Below the pieces are notes generated by a model. That model made no database searches. It worked only from the letters and a program-made list of their open reading frames with translations, and was not told where the DNA came from. Shown here in pieces: positions 53,347-61,713 of a stretch of 64,000 nucleotides of DNA. The DNA comes from Hymenobacter sediminicola (GTDB lineage Bacteria > Bacteroidota > Bacteroidia > Cytophagales > Hymenobacteraceae): contig NZ_CP060202.1 in the NCBI RefSeq assembly GCF_014250515.1, forward strand, positions 1,299,001 to 1,363,000, written 5' to 3'. A program made the translations under genes and the position numbers. Each line of letters begins with the position of its first letter. The stretch's first letter is position 1.

Positions 53347-53675
53347 TGCGCACAGCGTACTTCGGTAATGTCTCACTTTTGCTAAGTGCTCCTAGGGGCC
53401 ATGCTGGCAGGGTAACTAGGGTATCGGGCGACTACCTCCACGGCTGCACAGACCGGGCATTGACCAGAAAGCTTGCTGCGTAAGCGCGCTGCCGCATTTT
53501 TTTATCTGACCGCCCATCATCGACAGCAGAATATAAATGGTTGAGCGTGTGAGCGAAGAGCAGAACTGGGGCGTCAAAACGCAAAATGACAGGCGTGCTG
53601 GCTTTACAGGCTCAAATCCCTACATTTAACTCCGGCGTACAATCCGCTCGACTTAGTTTCCACTTCCTCCTCCAT
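53347..53675. other. Gap between EamA and cphA genes
   Basis: This 329-base stretch holds no convincing coding frame. Near its end is a possible -7 box TACATTTA (53621-53628), 47 bases before the cphA ATG. A T-run after a weak stem near 53485-53510 (GCGTAAGCGCGCTGCCGCATTTTTTT) may end the EamA transcript. Apart from these, I see nothing in it. Confidence 0.5.
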
Positions 53676-56306
53676 ATGAAGATTATTGACCTCCGCACAA
53701 TGCGCGGGCCCAGCTACTGGTCCGTCAAACACTACAAGTTGATTGTACTGAAAGTGGATATGCAGGATATGGCCGAAACGTGGTCAAATGGGGTGTCAAC
53801 GCTAGCCGAACAACTGCCGAAACTATTGCCGGAACTGGGACGCCCGGCACCTGCCGAATCTGAAAAGTCGGTGCTGAAAAACCCTCCTCTCACCCAAGAC
53901 CAACTAGCCGATGGAGAGCCACTGGGCCATGTCATTCAGCACGTAGCGCTGGCCCTGCAGCGTATGGCCGGTATGCCCGTGTATTGGGGTAAGTCGTACC
54001 CTGCCCACCAGGAAGGCGTGGAGTTTGTGGTATTCAGCTACCAGGAAGAGCGCGCGGGCCGTATGGCTGCCGAAGCCGCTGTGCAGCTTGTGGACGACCT
54101 GTGCCATGGCCGGTCCGTGAACGTGAAGCCCATTGTAGATGAACTGCATGAAATCCGGGAAGATGAGTTCTTCGGCCCCAGCACCTGGAGCATTGTTTCG
54201 GAGGCTGCCTCGCGCAATATTCCGTACATCCAGCTCAAGAACAGCAACATCATTCAGCTGGGCTACGGCGTCAACCAGAAGCGCATCTGGGCCACGACTA
54301 CCAGCAATACTTCGCACGCCGGAGTAGAGGTAGCTGGCAATAAGAACCGCACCAAAGCCATGCTCAAGGATGCCGGGGTGCCCGTGCCCAATGGCACGAC
54401 CGTGTATTCGGAGGATGGCTTGCGTGATGCCGTGGAAGAATTGGGCTTTCCCATCGTGACCAAGCCGCTCGACGGCAACCACGGTAAGGGCGCCACGATT
54501 CGCATTATGAACTGGGATGATGCGGTGGAAGGACTGAAAGCAGCCCAGAAATATTCCCGTGCCGTTATTGTAGAGCAGTTTGTAGAAGGCCACGACTACC
54601 GGATGCTGGTAGTGAACGGCAAGCTCATTGCCGCCGCCAAGCGTACTCCAGCTGCCGTTATCGGCAACGGCAGCAGCACTATTCAGCAGCTAATTGATAA
54701 GGTAAACGAGGACCCGCGCCGGGGTGTAGGCCACGAGAAGGTACTCACCAGCATCAAAGCCGACCAACACACCCAGGACTTGCTTAAAAACCAGGACCTG
54801 ACGCTAGAAAGTGTGCTGCCAGCCGGTCAGGAACTGTATCTGAAAAGCACAGCCAATATCAGCACCGGTGGTACCGCCACCGACGTAACGGACTTGGTGC
54901 ATCCTTACAACGTGCTGCTGGCAGAGCGAGTGGCCGGCATTGTGGGCCTTGATATCTGTGGGATTGATCTGCTGACTTCAGACATTGCTATTCCGCTGAA
55001 CGAGACGCGTGGCGCCGTTATTGAGGTGAATGCTGCCCCCGGTTTCCGGATGCATATCTCACCAACTGAAGGTCTGCCCCGCAACGTGGCGGCTCCGGTA
55101 GTTGATATGCTGTTCCCGCCCGGTGCCACGGCCCGTATTCCTATTTTCGCTGTAACGGGCACCAACGGCAAAACCACTACCTCGCAGCTGCTGGCGCACA
55201 TTGTGGCTTCCAAAGGCTACAAAGTCGGCTTCACGACGACCAACGGTATCTACATACAAGGCGTGCAGCTGCAAAGCGGCGACTGTACCGGCGGCCAGAG
55301 CGCCGAGTTCGTACTGAAAGACCCAACAGTAAACTTTGCGGTATTGGAAACGGCACGCGGCGGTATGCTCCGCTCGGGCTTAGGGTTCCACACCTGCGAC
55401 GTGGCTATTGTGACGAACGTGGCGGCCGACCACCTTGGCATGCGCGACATCTATACCGTGGAGGAAATGGCCGCCGTGAAAGGCGTACTGCCCCGCACGG
55501 TGCGCAAGAACGGCTGGGCGGTGCTCAACGCCGATGATGACCTGGTATACGCCATGCGCGAGAAGCTGGACTGCCGCGTGGCGCTGTTCAGCATGAACGA
55601 GCACAGCCCTAGAATCCGGGAACACGCCGAAAATGGCGGGCTGGCGGCTGTGTATGAGGAAGGCTACATTTCCATCTACAAAAACAGCTACAAGCTGCGC
55701 GTAGACCGGGCCGCCGAATTCCCGATTACGTTTGGCGGGCGGGCCACCTTCAACATCGAAAACTCGCTGGCGGCGGCGCTGGCCTGTTATTGCTACGGCT
55801 TCGATAAGGACGACATCAAGCAGGCATTGCGCACGTTTGTGCCTTCGGCCGCAAAAACGCCCGGCCGCATGAACCTCTATAAGTTTCCGCAGTTTGAGGT
55901 GATTGTGGACTATGCGCACAACACGCACGGCATCAGCAAATTTGCCGAGTTTCTGAATGCTACCGAAGCCACACACAAAGTCGGCGTCGTGTCGGGCCTC
56001 GGCGACCGTCGGGACGAGGATACGCTGAGCTTTGCCCGAATTGCCGGCCAGATTTTCGATGAAGTAGTGCTTCGCCAGGACCGCGACCTGCGTGGAAAAA
56101 CGAAGGAGCAGCTCAAGGAAATCATGGAAAAAGGCCTGCGGCTTGATGTGCCTGACTTGCCCATCACCTACATCGAAAACGAGATGGAGGCCATCGACCA
56201 TGTATTGGCTACCGCCAAACCTGGCTCTATTGTAGTGCTCTTTACCGAAGACATCAAAAACACCATCAGGAAGCTCGATGAGTTTGAAGCATCCTTAGGA
56301 GCCTAA
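53676..56306 (+). CDS. cphA: Cyanophycin synthetase
   Basis: CphA polymerises aspartate and arginine into the storage polymer cyanophycin, using ATP. The 876-residue product has an N-terminal domain (about 1-160). An ATP-grasp domain (about 215-480, with a GNHGKGATIRI loop) adds one amino acid, and a Mur ligase-like domain with P-loop VTGTNGKTTT (about 490-500) and DYAHNTHG near 750 adds the other. Length and layout match CphA. The ATG at 53676 (MKIIDLRTMRG) is chosen over the upstream open frame. No cyanophycinase or isoaspartyl dipeptidase is encoded within this window. Confidence 0.95.
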   Translation: MKIIDLRTMRGPSYWSVKHYKLIVLKVDMQDMAETWSNGVSTLAEQLPKLLPELGRPAPAESEKSVLKNPPLTQDQLADGEPLGHVIQHVALALQRMAGMPVYWGKSYPAHQEGVEFVVFSYQEERAGRMAAEAAVQLVDDLCHGRSVNVKPIVDELHEIREDEFFGPSTWSIVSEAASRNIPYIQLKNSNIIQLGYGVNQKRIWATTTSNTSHAGVEVAGNKNRTKAMLKDAGVPVPNGTTVYSEDGLRDAVEELGFPIVTKPLDGNHGKGATIRIMNWDDAVEGLKAAQKYSRAVIVEQFVEGHDYRMLVVNGKLIAAAKRTPAAVIGNGSSTIQQLIDKVNEDPRRGVGHEKVLTSIKADQHTQDLLKNQDLTLESVLPAGQELYLKSTANISTGGTATDVTDLVHPYNVLLAERVAGIVGLDICGIDLLTSDIAIPLNETRGAVIEVNAAPGFRMHISPTEGLPRNVAAPVVDMLFPPGATARIPIFAVTGTNGKTTTSQLLAHIVASKGYKVGFTTTNGIYIQGVQLQSGDCTGGQSAEFVLKDPTVNFAVLETARGGMLRSGLGFHTCDVAIVTNVAADHLGMRDIYTVEEMAAVKGVLPRTVRKNGWAVLNADDDLVYAMREKLDCRVALFSMNEHSPRIREHAENGGLAAVYEEGYISIYKNSYKLRVDRAAEFPITFGGRATFNIENSLAAALACYCYGFDKDDIKQALRTFVPSAAKTPGRMNLYKFPQFEVIVDYAHNTHGISKFAEFLNATEATHKVGVVSGLGDRRDEDTLSFARIAGQIFDEVVLRQDRDLRGKTKEQLKEIMEKGLRLDVPDLPITYIENEMEAIDHVLATAKPGSIVVLFTEDIKNTIRKLDEFEASLGA

Positions 56307-56328
56307 CCAGGCGGACATCCCGCCTGAA

Positions 56329-56384
56329 CTACTACCAAACAACAAGGCCCGGTTACATAGCCGGGCCTTGTTGTTTGGTAGTAG
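56329..56384. terminator. Bidirectional terminator with 24-bp arms
   Basis: Perfect 24-base arms (56329-56352 and 56361-56384) flank an 8-base loop, with a GC core AAGGCCCGG. It lies between cphA (+) and the coiled-coil membrane protein gene (-), which converge. Confidence 0.88.
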
Positions 56385-56419
56385 GTACGAAGCAGAACTT
56401 GTGTTTCGCAACCAGTTGG

Positions 56420-57367
56420 TTATTTCAACGTGAATGTTGTTTTGCCAATCATTACGCCGCCTTCGTACAGCTCTACGGTGTGCAGGCCGGTTTTGTAGGG
56501 CGCGCCTTTGGCGTAGAGAAACTGCACCGGCTGGCGACTGTTGTCATACACAATATCCTGCTTGGCAGTATAGAACGCCTCGGAGCCATCAATCATGAAG
56601 GTGCCACCGCCAGTGCTCAGGTTATACAGAGCAGCGCCATCAGGCTCAATCAGGCGCAACATAATCTGCTTGGTTTCCTTCGGCGATACGTCGTTGCGGG
56701 CCAGGTTGAAGGTGATTTTGACCTTCTCGACACGCTTGGCTTTGAACTCGTTGTCGTCGTCGTCTTTCTCCTTGTTGCGCGAGTTCACCACGCCTACCCG
56801 AATGTTTTCGGCCTGCAGGCGCGACGCTACTGCCACTTTTTCACTCAGTTCCTGATTGGAACGAGCAATTGTTGTGATGGTATCAGCAAGTTTATTCTGA
56901 CGCTCCTTCAGCGTGGTCGTTTCTGTGTACAGTGCTTCGTTATCAGCCTTGAGCTGCGCAATTTCATCGTCTTTCTTGCGCAGTTGGGCTTCAAAGTTCT
57001 GCGCGCGCTGCTTGAAACGTTGCTGCTCTTTAATCGAGAAGCTACCAGCCTTAAACGAGCGTAGCTTCAGCAAATCAGCGTTGATGGAAGCAATTTTGGC
57101 CTCCAACGAGTCGTTGGACAGGCCCATTGCCTGCACTTCCTGGCTTTGCCGCTCGAAATCTGCCTTCAGTTTTTCGAACTCAGTAATTTGGGTTTTCAGC
57201 TGATCATCCTTTTCCTGTACCTGCGTCGTGAGCTGTTGATTTTCCGCATTCTTCTGCCGGTTCATCCAGTACAGTACGCCATTGATACCGAGCAGCACCA
57301 GAAAAAGTGCGACAATGAGAAGGATACGGCTGTTGTTCCGGGGTTCTGGGCTAGGATTTTGTTCCAT
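56420..57367 (-). CDS. Coiled-coil membrane protein
   Basis: The 315-residue protein has one N-terminal membrane helix (about residues 15-36), a long coiled coil (about 37-190, with many K/E/Q and heptad-like leucines) and a C-terminal domain of about 100 residues (VKITFNLARNDVSPKETKQIM to GGVMIGKTTFTLK). No enzymatic motif is seen. The C-terminus is beta-rich and may bind another envelope component. Proteins like this are common in Cytophagales but uncharacterised. It lies convergent with cphA and divergent from the methyltransferase gene. Confidence 0.75.
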   Translation of the reverse strand: MEQNPSPEPRNNSRILLIVALFLVLLGINGVLYWMNRQKNAENQQLTTQVQEKDDQLKTQITEFEKLKADFERQSQEVQAMGLSNDSLEAKIASINADLLKLRSFKAGSFSIKEQQRFKQRAQNFEAQLRKKDDEIAQLKADNEALYTETTTLKERQNKLADTITTIARSNQELSEKVAVASRLQAENIRVGVVNSRNKEKDDDDNEFKAKRVEKVKITFNLARNDVSPKETKQIMLRLIEPDGAALYNLSTGGGTFMIDGSEAFYTAKQDIVYDNSRQPVQFLYAKGAPYKTGLHTVELYEGGVMIGKTTFTLK

Positions 57368-57410
57368 TACGAGCGGGGTTAGATGAAGACCGGCGGGCCG
57401 GTGCGTGCGT

Positions 57411-57418
57411 TACCTTTG
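57411..57418 (+). promoter_or_regulatory. -7 promoter element of the TPMT-family gene
   Basis: TACCTTTG, a full match to TAnnTTTG, lies 63 bases before the ATG at 57482. The -33 region has no clear TTG. Confidence 0.5.
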
Positions 57419-57481
57419 CACACAAACAAACGAAAATTTAAAACAAAACTGGTTTTGGTAGCTGCCTGCTGACCGAAAGAA

Positions 57482-58105
57482 ATGTACGAGAAGCGTATGA
57501 AACCCGATGCTTTGTTTGATGAAAACTACTGGCGCAGCCGCTACAGCACTGGCCGTACCGGCTGGGATACTGGCAGCATAACGCCACCTCTGCGCGATTA
57601 TTTTGATCAGATGGGTTCCGCCGATGCGCGACGTATCCTGATTCCCGGGGCCGGGCGAGCCTATGAAGCTGAATACCTGCACAAATTGGGTTTTTCTGAG
57701 GTGCATGTTGCCGACCTAGCTCCTGAGGCGCTGGCTGCCCTACAGCAGCAGGTGCCCGGGTTTCCCGCTGCCCATCTGCTCCACCAGGATTTCTTTACGC
57801 TGCCGGCCCTGCCACCTTACGATCTGCTGGTGGAACAGACTTTTTTCTGTGCCCTCGACCCCCACCTTCGTGCTGCCTATGCCCAGCAGTGTGCTGCTCT
57901 GTTGCGGCCCGGTGGAACCTTGATGGGGCTTTTGTTCGAAACGGATTTTGGACCCGTAGCGGAGCCACCATTTGGTGGCACACGTGAGGAATACCGTGCC
58001 TATTTCGAGCCGTATTTTGATTTCAAGCATTTCGACACGGCTTATAATTCGCTTAGCCCACGCCAAGACAGGGAGTTATTTATCTGTTTGAAGCGGAAAG
58101 CGTAA
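57482..58105 (+). CDS. TPMT-family SAM-dependent methyltransferase
   Basis: The 207-residue protein has the thiopurine-methyltransferase-like start (WRSRYSTGRTGWDTGSITPPLRDYF), the SAM-binding block ILIPGAGRAYEAEYL (about residues 50-64), an acidic loop VADLAPEAL and the HLLHQDFF strand. The ATG at 57482 is used, although an internal ATG at 57497 is also possible. TPMT-like bacterial enzymes often methylate chalcogens, thiols or selenium compounds. The substrate cannot be named. It is expressed from its own predicted box. Confidence 0.9.
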   Translation: MYEKRMKPDALFDENYWRSRYSTGRTGWDTGSITPPLRDYFDQMGSADARRILIPGAGRAYEAEYLHKLGFSEVHVADLAPEALAALQQQVPGFPAAHLLHQDFFTLPALPPYDLLVEQTFFCALDPHLRAAYAQQCAALLRPGGTLMGLLFETDFGPVAEPPFGGTREEYRAYFEPYFDFKHFDTAYNSLSPRQDRELFICLKRKA

Positions 58106-58153
58106 CTATTGCCGCCACTAGAGTAGTCTAATGCAGCGGCGGTATCCGTTCGT

Positions 58154-58161
58154 TACCTTTG
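58154..58161 (+). promoter_or_regulatory. -7 promoter element of kdsA
   Basis: TACCTTTG, an exact consensus match, lies 55 bases upstream of the kdsA ATG. No obvious TTG -33 element is seen. Confidence 0.5.
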
Positions 58162-58216
58162 CCATATCACCGGCGCAGGCGTTTCCGGCGCCTGCTCCTC
58201 CATTAGCACCACCTCC

Positions 58217-59041
58217 ATGCTCGAACTCCTCGCCAATACCCTGCCTCATTTTCGCAATACCAACTCCGGCCAGTTTTTCCTGATGGCGGGCCCCTGCGTG
58301 ATTGAAGGCGAAGATATGGCCCTGCGTATCGCCGAAAAGGTGCGCCATATGACCGATAAGCTCCAGATTCCATACATCTTCAAGGGTTCATACCGCAAAG
58401 CCAACCGCAGCCGCCTCGATTCTTTCACCGGCATCGGCGACGAAAAGGCACTGCGTATCCTGCAGAAAGTAGGCCGCGAAATGGGGGTTCCTACCGTCAC
58501 CGATATTCACGAGTCGGACGAGGCGGCGCTGGCGGCTGAATACGTAGACGTGCTGCAGATTCCGGCCTTCCTATGCCGACAGACAGATCTGTTGATTGCG
58601 GCGGCCAAAACGGGTAAGGTGGTAAACGTTAAGAAAGGCCAGTTCCTCAACGGCGAGGCTATGCAGTTTGCTGTGGATAAAGTGCGCCAGTCTGGCAACA
58701 ACAACGTTATCCTGACGGACCGCGGCAATTCCTTTGGTTATTCTGATCTGGTAGTTGACTTCCGCAACCTGCCCGCTATGCGCGACTTCGGCGTACCCGT
58801 CGTAATGGATGTGACCCACTCACTACAGCGCCCCAACCAGAGCAGCGGCGTAACAGGTGGCCAGCCGGCCCTTATCGAGACCATTGCCAAAGCCGCTATT
58901 GCCGTAGGTGCCGACGGCTTATTCATAGAAACCCACCCGACGCCTGCTACCGCTAAATCAGATGGCGCTAATATGCTTTCTCTTGACAAGTTAGAGGACC
59001 TGCTCGTGAAGCTTACTCGGGTACGGGAAGCGGTGCGTTAG
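58217..59041 (+). CDS. kdsA: 3-deoxy-8-phosphooctulonate synthase
   Basis: KdsA joins phosphoenolpyruvate and arabinose 5-phosphate to make the Kdo precursor for lipopolysaccharide. The 274-residue product has the family blocks GPCVIEGEDMAL (about residue 26), FKGSYRKANRSR, LQIPAFLCRQTDLL (about 116-129) and VMDVTHSLQRPNQ. The presence of a Cys in AFLCRQ suggests the metal-dependent class. The gene is complete with a normal length. It is followed by a promoter-like box and a candidate small RNA. Confidence 0.96.
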   Translation: MLELLANTLPHFRNTNSGQFFLMAGPCVIEGEDMALRIAEKVRHMTDKLQIPYIFKGSYRKANRSRLDSFTGIGDEKALRILQKVGREMGVPTVTDIHESDEAALAAEYVDVLQIPAFLCRQTDLLIAAAKTGKVVNVKKGQFLNGEAMQFAVDKVRQSGNNNVILTDRGNSFGYSDLVVDFRNLPAMRDFGVPVVMDVTHSLQRPNQSSGVTGGQPALIETIAKAAIAVGADGLFIETHPTPATAKSDGANMLSLDKLEDLLVKLTRVREAVR

Positions 59042-59090
59042 GCCTTGCGGCACGGTTGCAAGTGGTTGCAATTCGTTCCAAAACAAAGCC

Positions 59091-59098
59091 TATATTTG
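59091..59098 (+). promoter_or_regulatory. -7 promoter element of the candidate ncRNA
   Basis: TATATTTG is an exact match to TAnnTTTG. It lies about 50 bases after the kdsA stop codon, and a TTG 22 bases upstream (59066-59068) may serve as the -33 element. It predicts a transcript start near 59105. Confidence 0.6.
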
Positions 59099-59104
59099 TT
59101 ACGT

Positions 59105-59360
59105 TGGAAACAAAAGTAGCAGAGAGCACGCGCCCCCTGCTACCGTTTCCGCTAAGGGCCAAATAGGAGGAAAATTCCTCCCACACCGCCCAAAGCAGCT
59201 ACAACTTTCATTGCAAAAGCTGTAGTTATTTGGATGGAGCATTCAAAACGAAGCCCGTCCAAATCAGCACGTCTCGTACCCATGACCAATGGATTTGAGG
59301 GTGGCCAAAACACCCTTCTTATCCTGAAGCCCGTGTTACAGCACGGGCTTCGCTGTTTTT
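59105..59360 (+). ncRNA. Candidate structured non-coding RNA, class unknown
   Basis: Between the convergent kdsA and O-methyltransferase genes lies about 450 bases with no plausible gene. A full -7 promoter box stands before, and an intrinsic terminator ends, a run of about 256 bases. Within it are several hairpins: a 5' one with GGAAAC/GTTTCC and GTAGCAG/CTGCTAC arms; GGAGGAA/TTCCTCC at 59166-59181; a CTACAACTTT/AAAAGCTGTAG stem at 59200-59225; and TTTGGATGG/CCGTCCAAA at 59230-59263. I did not recognise tmRNA, RNase P, SRP or 6S signatures. An embedded 42-codon frame from 59234 runs into the terminator and looks accidental. Confidence 0.55.
59326..59360 (+). terminator. Terminator of the candidate ncRNA
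   Basis: A perfect 10-bp stem GAAGCCCGTG with CACGGGCTTC (59326-59335 and 59342-59351) encloses a 6-base loop and ends in GCTGTTTTT. Confidence 0.85.
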
Positions 59361-59492
59361 AAGCAGCCGTGTTGGCGGGGTGACAACCGTACGTATTGCC
59401 AAAGATACTAGCAATATGGTATTTAGGTTTGTTCTGTGGCCTTGTTTTGCTAAAAAAAATAGTAAAACAAGATTGGTTTATTGTTCGGCCGC

Positions 59493-60323
59493 TTACGCCG
59501 ATAAGCGGCGGGTACGCTCCAAAACTTTGTCCAGCGCATTGTTGAAGCGGAGTCGGAAGTGCTGCTTGGGCTGGTTACGACGGAAAAACACGAGGCCCAC
59601 AAAGAACAAGTCTACAGTCAGGCGTACCTCCGGGTGCTGCCGAATAACGTTCCAGGCGCGCTCCATATCCTGGGACCAATGAATATCGTCCAGCACGAAC
59701 ACGCTCCGTTCAGTGCGGTGGGCGAGGCACAGTTCGAAATAGCGTAGCGTGGGCTCATAGCGGTGGTTGCCGTCGAAGAAGGCAAAGTCGAGCGGAACGC
59801 CTAGAGCGGCTAGGGTAGGAGCAAGTGTTTCGTCGAGGTTGCCCTCAATCAACTCAACATTGTGCAGATCTAATTCCGTGAAAGTTTCGCGGGCCACGGT
59901 TGCTGTGGCGGGGCAGCCCTCAAACGTGAGTACGCGGCTACGTGTGTCGGCGGAGGCTAGATAGGAGGTAGTGAGACCCAGCGAAGTACCCAGTTCCAGT
60001 ACAGTGCGCGGCTGGAAATGATTAACAAGCCGGAACAGCAGCTGCGCCAGTTTTGGGGGCTTGGCAGCGGTGCGGGCTATATCCTGAATGCGGCGCTTGT
60101 GGCCTGCGCCCGTATGAGAGCCAGCCCCAAAGTCACGCACCTGAATGGTTTGGCTGCTGCGCTGCAACTGCTGCCGCCGTTGCTCAATGCTTGCAAAGGC
60201 CGAAAATTGCCCGTCGTGGTTGATGACGTGCGCGTACAGCCCAAAGACAAATGGGGAGTGCAGGCCGTGTGCATTCCCCGAACGAAGCAAAAACCGAACG
60301 TAGCTGAGAGCCTGAAAAAGCAA
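59493..60323 (-). CDS. Class I SAM-dependent methyltransferase
   Basis: The 276-residue protein has the SAM-binding motif VLELGTSLGLTTSYLA (about residues 113-128), an acidic strand VLTFEGCPATA and the FAFFDGNHRYE block followed by VLDDIHWSQDM near the metal-binding region of O-methyltransferases. The N-terminus (FLLRSGNAHGLHSPFVF) is shared with Bacteroidota proteins annotated as O-methyltransferases. The most upstream start is a TTG at 60323. The substrate is unknown. It converges with the candidate ncRNA. Confidence 0.85.
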   Translation of the reverse strand: MLFQALSYVRFLLRSGNAHGLHSPFVFGLYAHVINHDGQFSAFASIEQRRQQLQRSSQTIQVRDFGAGSHTGAGHKRRIQDIARTAAKPPKLAQLLFRLVNHFQPRTVLELGTSLGLTTSYLASADTRSRVLTFEGCPATATVARETFTELDLHNVELIEGNLDETLAPTLAALGVPLDFAFFDGNHRYEPTLRYFELCLAHRTERSVFVLDDIHWSQDMERAWNVIRQHPEVRLTVDLFFVGLVFFRRNQPKQHFRLRFNNALDKVLERTRRLSA

Positions 60324-60346
60324 GGGAACAGAATTAGGTAGCTACA

Positions 60347-60403
60347 AAGAACGTCATCCTGCGGATTCTACACACAGTGCAGGACCCGCAGGATGACGTT
60401 CTT
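60347..60403. repeat. Intergenic palindrome between apaG and the methyltransferase gene
   Basis: Perfect 18-bp arms (60347-60364 and 60386-60403) with AACGTCATCCTGCGG and a 21-base spacer. The GTCATCCTG core recalls the 28542-28630 palindrome. It lies after the apaG stop codon on the minus strand and could serve as its terminator, but there is no T-tract. Confidence 0.75.
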
Positions 60404-60421
60404 GACAAGAAAAGCAGGATG

Positions 60422-60808
60422 CTAGTTGAGGCGGTAGGGAACCACCAGCGTAAACTCAGGTATTTCGACCGTGAAAACAGTACCATCGACAACACGCTCC
60501 ATTTCGTAGGTGCCGCGCATTTTGCCCATGCCCGATTTCAGGTTGCAGCCCGATACGTACTGGTGCGACTCGCTGGGCTCCAGTACTGGCTGCTGGCCTA
60601 CCACCCCTTCGCCTTCTACTTCGCGCACCACACCGTTGGCATCGTAGATGTACCAGTGGCGACGGAGCAGCTTCACGGTGTACTCCCCGTTGTTGCGGAT
60701 ATCAATTTTGTACGCGAAAACGTAATGCTCCTGGCCGGGGCTGGAATAGTCGGGCAGATAGTTCGTGGTGACGCTCACGGTGACGCCCTGCGTAGTGGTC
60801 GTATTCAT
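60422..60808 (-). CDS. apaG: ApaG (DUF525) protein
   Basis: This 128-residue ApaG protein has the beta-rich DUF525 fold with the blocks YVFAYKIDIRNNGEYTVKLLRRHW (about residues 28-51), EGEGVVGQQPVLEPSESHQYVSGC and a final FTLVVPYRL. ApaG is linked to cobalt/magnesium resistance in enterobacteria, but its biochemical role is uncertain. It is probably transcribed alone. Confidence 0.95.
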   Translation of the reverse strand: MNTTTTQGVTVSVTTNYLPDYSSPGQEHYVFAYKIDIRNNGEYTVKLLRRHWYIYDANGVVREVEGEGVVGQQPVLEPSESHQYVSGCNLKSGMGKMRGTYEMERVVDGTVFTVEIPEFTLVVPYRLN

Positions 60809-60918
60809 GGCTACTGTGCGGTGTGGGTGGGACTAACAGGCGAGGGCAGAAATTGGTTTATTTACGCAACCGGCACCAGTTATGGTCTGCCAAATCCGCA
60901 AAATAATTTTCCCGCAGG

Positions 60919-61584
60919 ATGAATGTAAAGATAGAAGAAAGCTGGCGCAAGGTTTTGCAACCCGAATTTGAGAAATCATACTTTCAGCACCTTATTGCTT
61001 TTGTAAAAGGTGAATACGCCACCGCCACGGTTTATCCACCCGGCCCGAATATCTTCCATGCTTTCGAAGCCTGCCCATTTGATCAGGTGAAAGTGGTGAT
61101 ACTGGGCCAAGACCCTTACCATGGTAAAGGACAGGCACATGGCCTGAGCTTTTCGGTAGCGGAGGGAATCCGTACGCCACCTTCGCTCCAGAATATTTTC
61201 AAGGAACTGCAGGCCGATATTCCCGAAACTCCGCCCGCTCCCAATGGTAACCTCGACCGGTGGGCCCAGCAAGGGGTTCTGCTCCTGAATGCTACTCTCA
61301 CGGTGCGCGCCGGCGAACCGGCCAGCCACCAGAAAAGAGGCTGGGAACAATTCACGGATGCCGTTATTCAGAAAATTTCGGAACAGAAAGACCACGTTGT
61401 CTTTATTCTCTGGGGAGCCTATGCCCAGAAAAAGTCGGAGTTGATTGATGCCAAAAAGCACCTCATCCTAAAAGCGGCGCATCCTTCCCCCTATGCCGCC
61501 GACCGGGGCTTCTTCGGCTCCCGACCCTTCAGCAAAACCAACGCATACCTTCAGCAGAAAGGGTTGCAACCCATACAATGGTAG
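60919..61584 (+). CDS. ung: Uracil-DNA glycosylase (family 1)
   Basis: Ung removes uracil from DNA at the start of base-excision repair. The 221-residue product has the catalytic water-activating motif GQDPYHGKGQAHGLSFSV (Asp65), a LLLNATLTV strand and the DNA-intercalating AHPSPYAADRGFFGSRPFSKTN loop with its histidine (about residue 188). All motifs are intact and the length is typical. The next element is a long palindromic terminator shared with lepB. Confidence 0.97.
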   Translation: MNVKIEESWRKVLQPEFEKSYFQHLIAFVKGEYATATVYPPGPNIFHAFEACPFDQVKVVILGQDPYHGKGQAHGLSFSVAEGIRTPPSLQNIFKELQADIPETPPAPNGNLDRWAQQGVLLLNATLTVRAGEPASHQKRGWEQFTDAVIQKISEQKDHVVFILWGAYAQKKSELIDAKKHLILKAAHPSPYAADRGFFGSRPFSKTNAYLQQKGLQPIQW

Positions 61585-61639
61585 CCCACAAGGCTGCCAG
61601 TCTTTGGCAGAGGGAAAGAGGCACTATAGCTTCTTAGAT

Positions 61640-61695
61640 TAAGCTAGAAACACAACAGGCTTGCCGAGTGGCAAGCCTGTTGTGTTTCTAGCTTA
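61640..61695. terminator. Bidirectional terminator with 26-bp arms
   Basis: Perfect 26-base arms (61640-61665 and 61670-61695) surround a 4-base GAGT loop. The GC-rich tip CAGGCTTGCC is bounded by A/T-rich bases on both sides. It lies between ung (+) and lepB (-). Confidence 0.88.
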
Positions 61696-61713
61696 GGTAC
61701 GGAATCCGTAAGC

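Noticed and set aside
59234-59362. A 42-codon frame starting MEHSKRSPSK inside the candidate ncRNA
   Set aside because: It runs through the intrinsic terminator to a TAA in its T-tract and its composition is not protein-like. The hairpin layout explains the region better, although a small peptide cannot be excluded.
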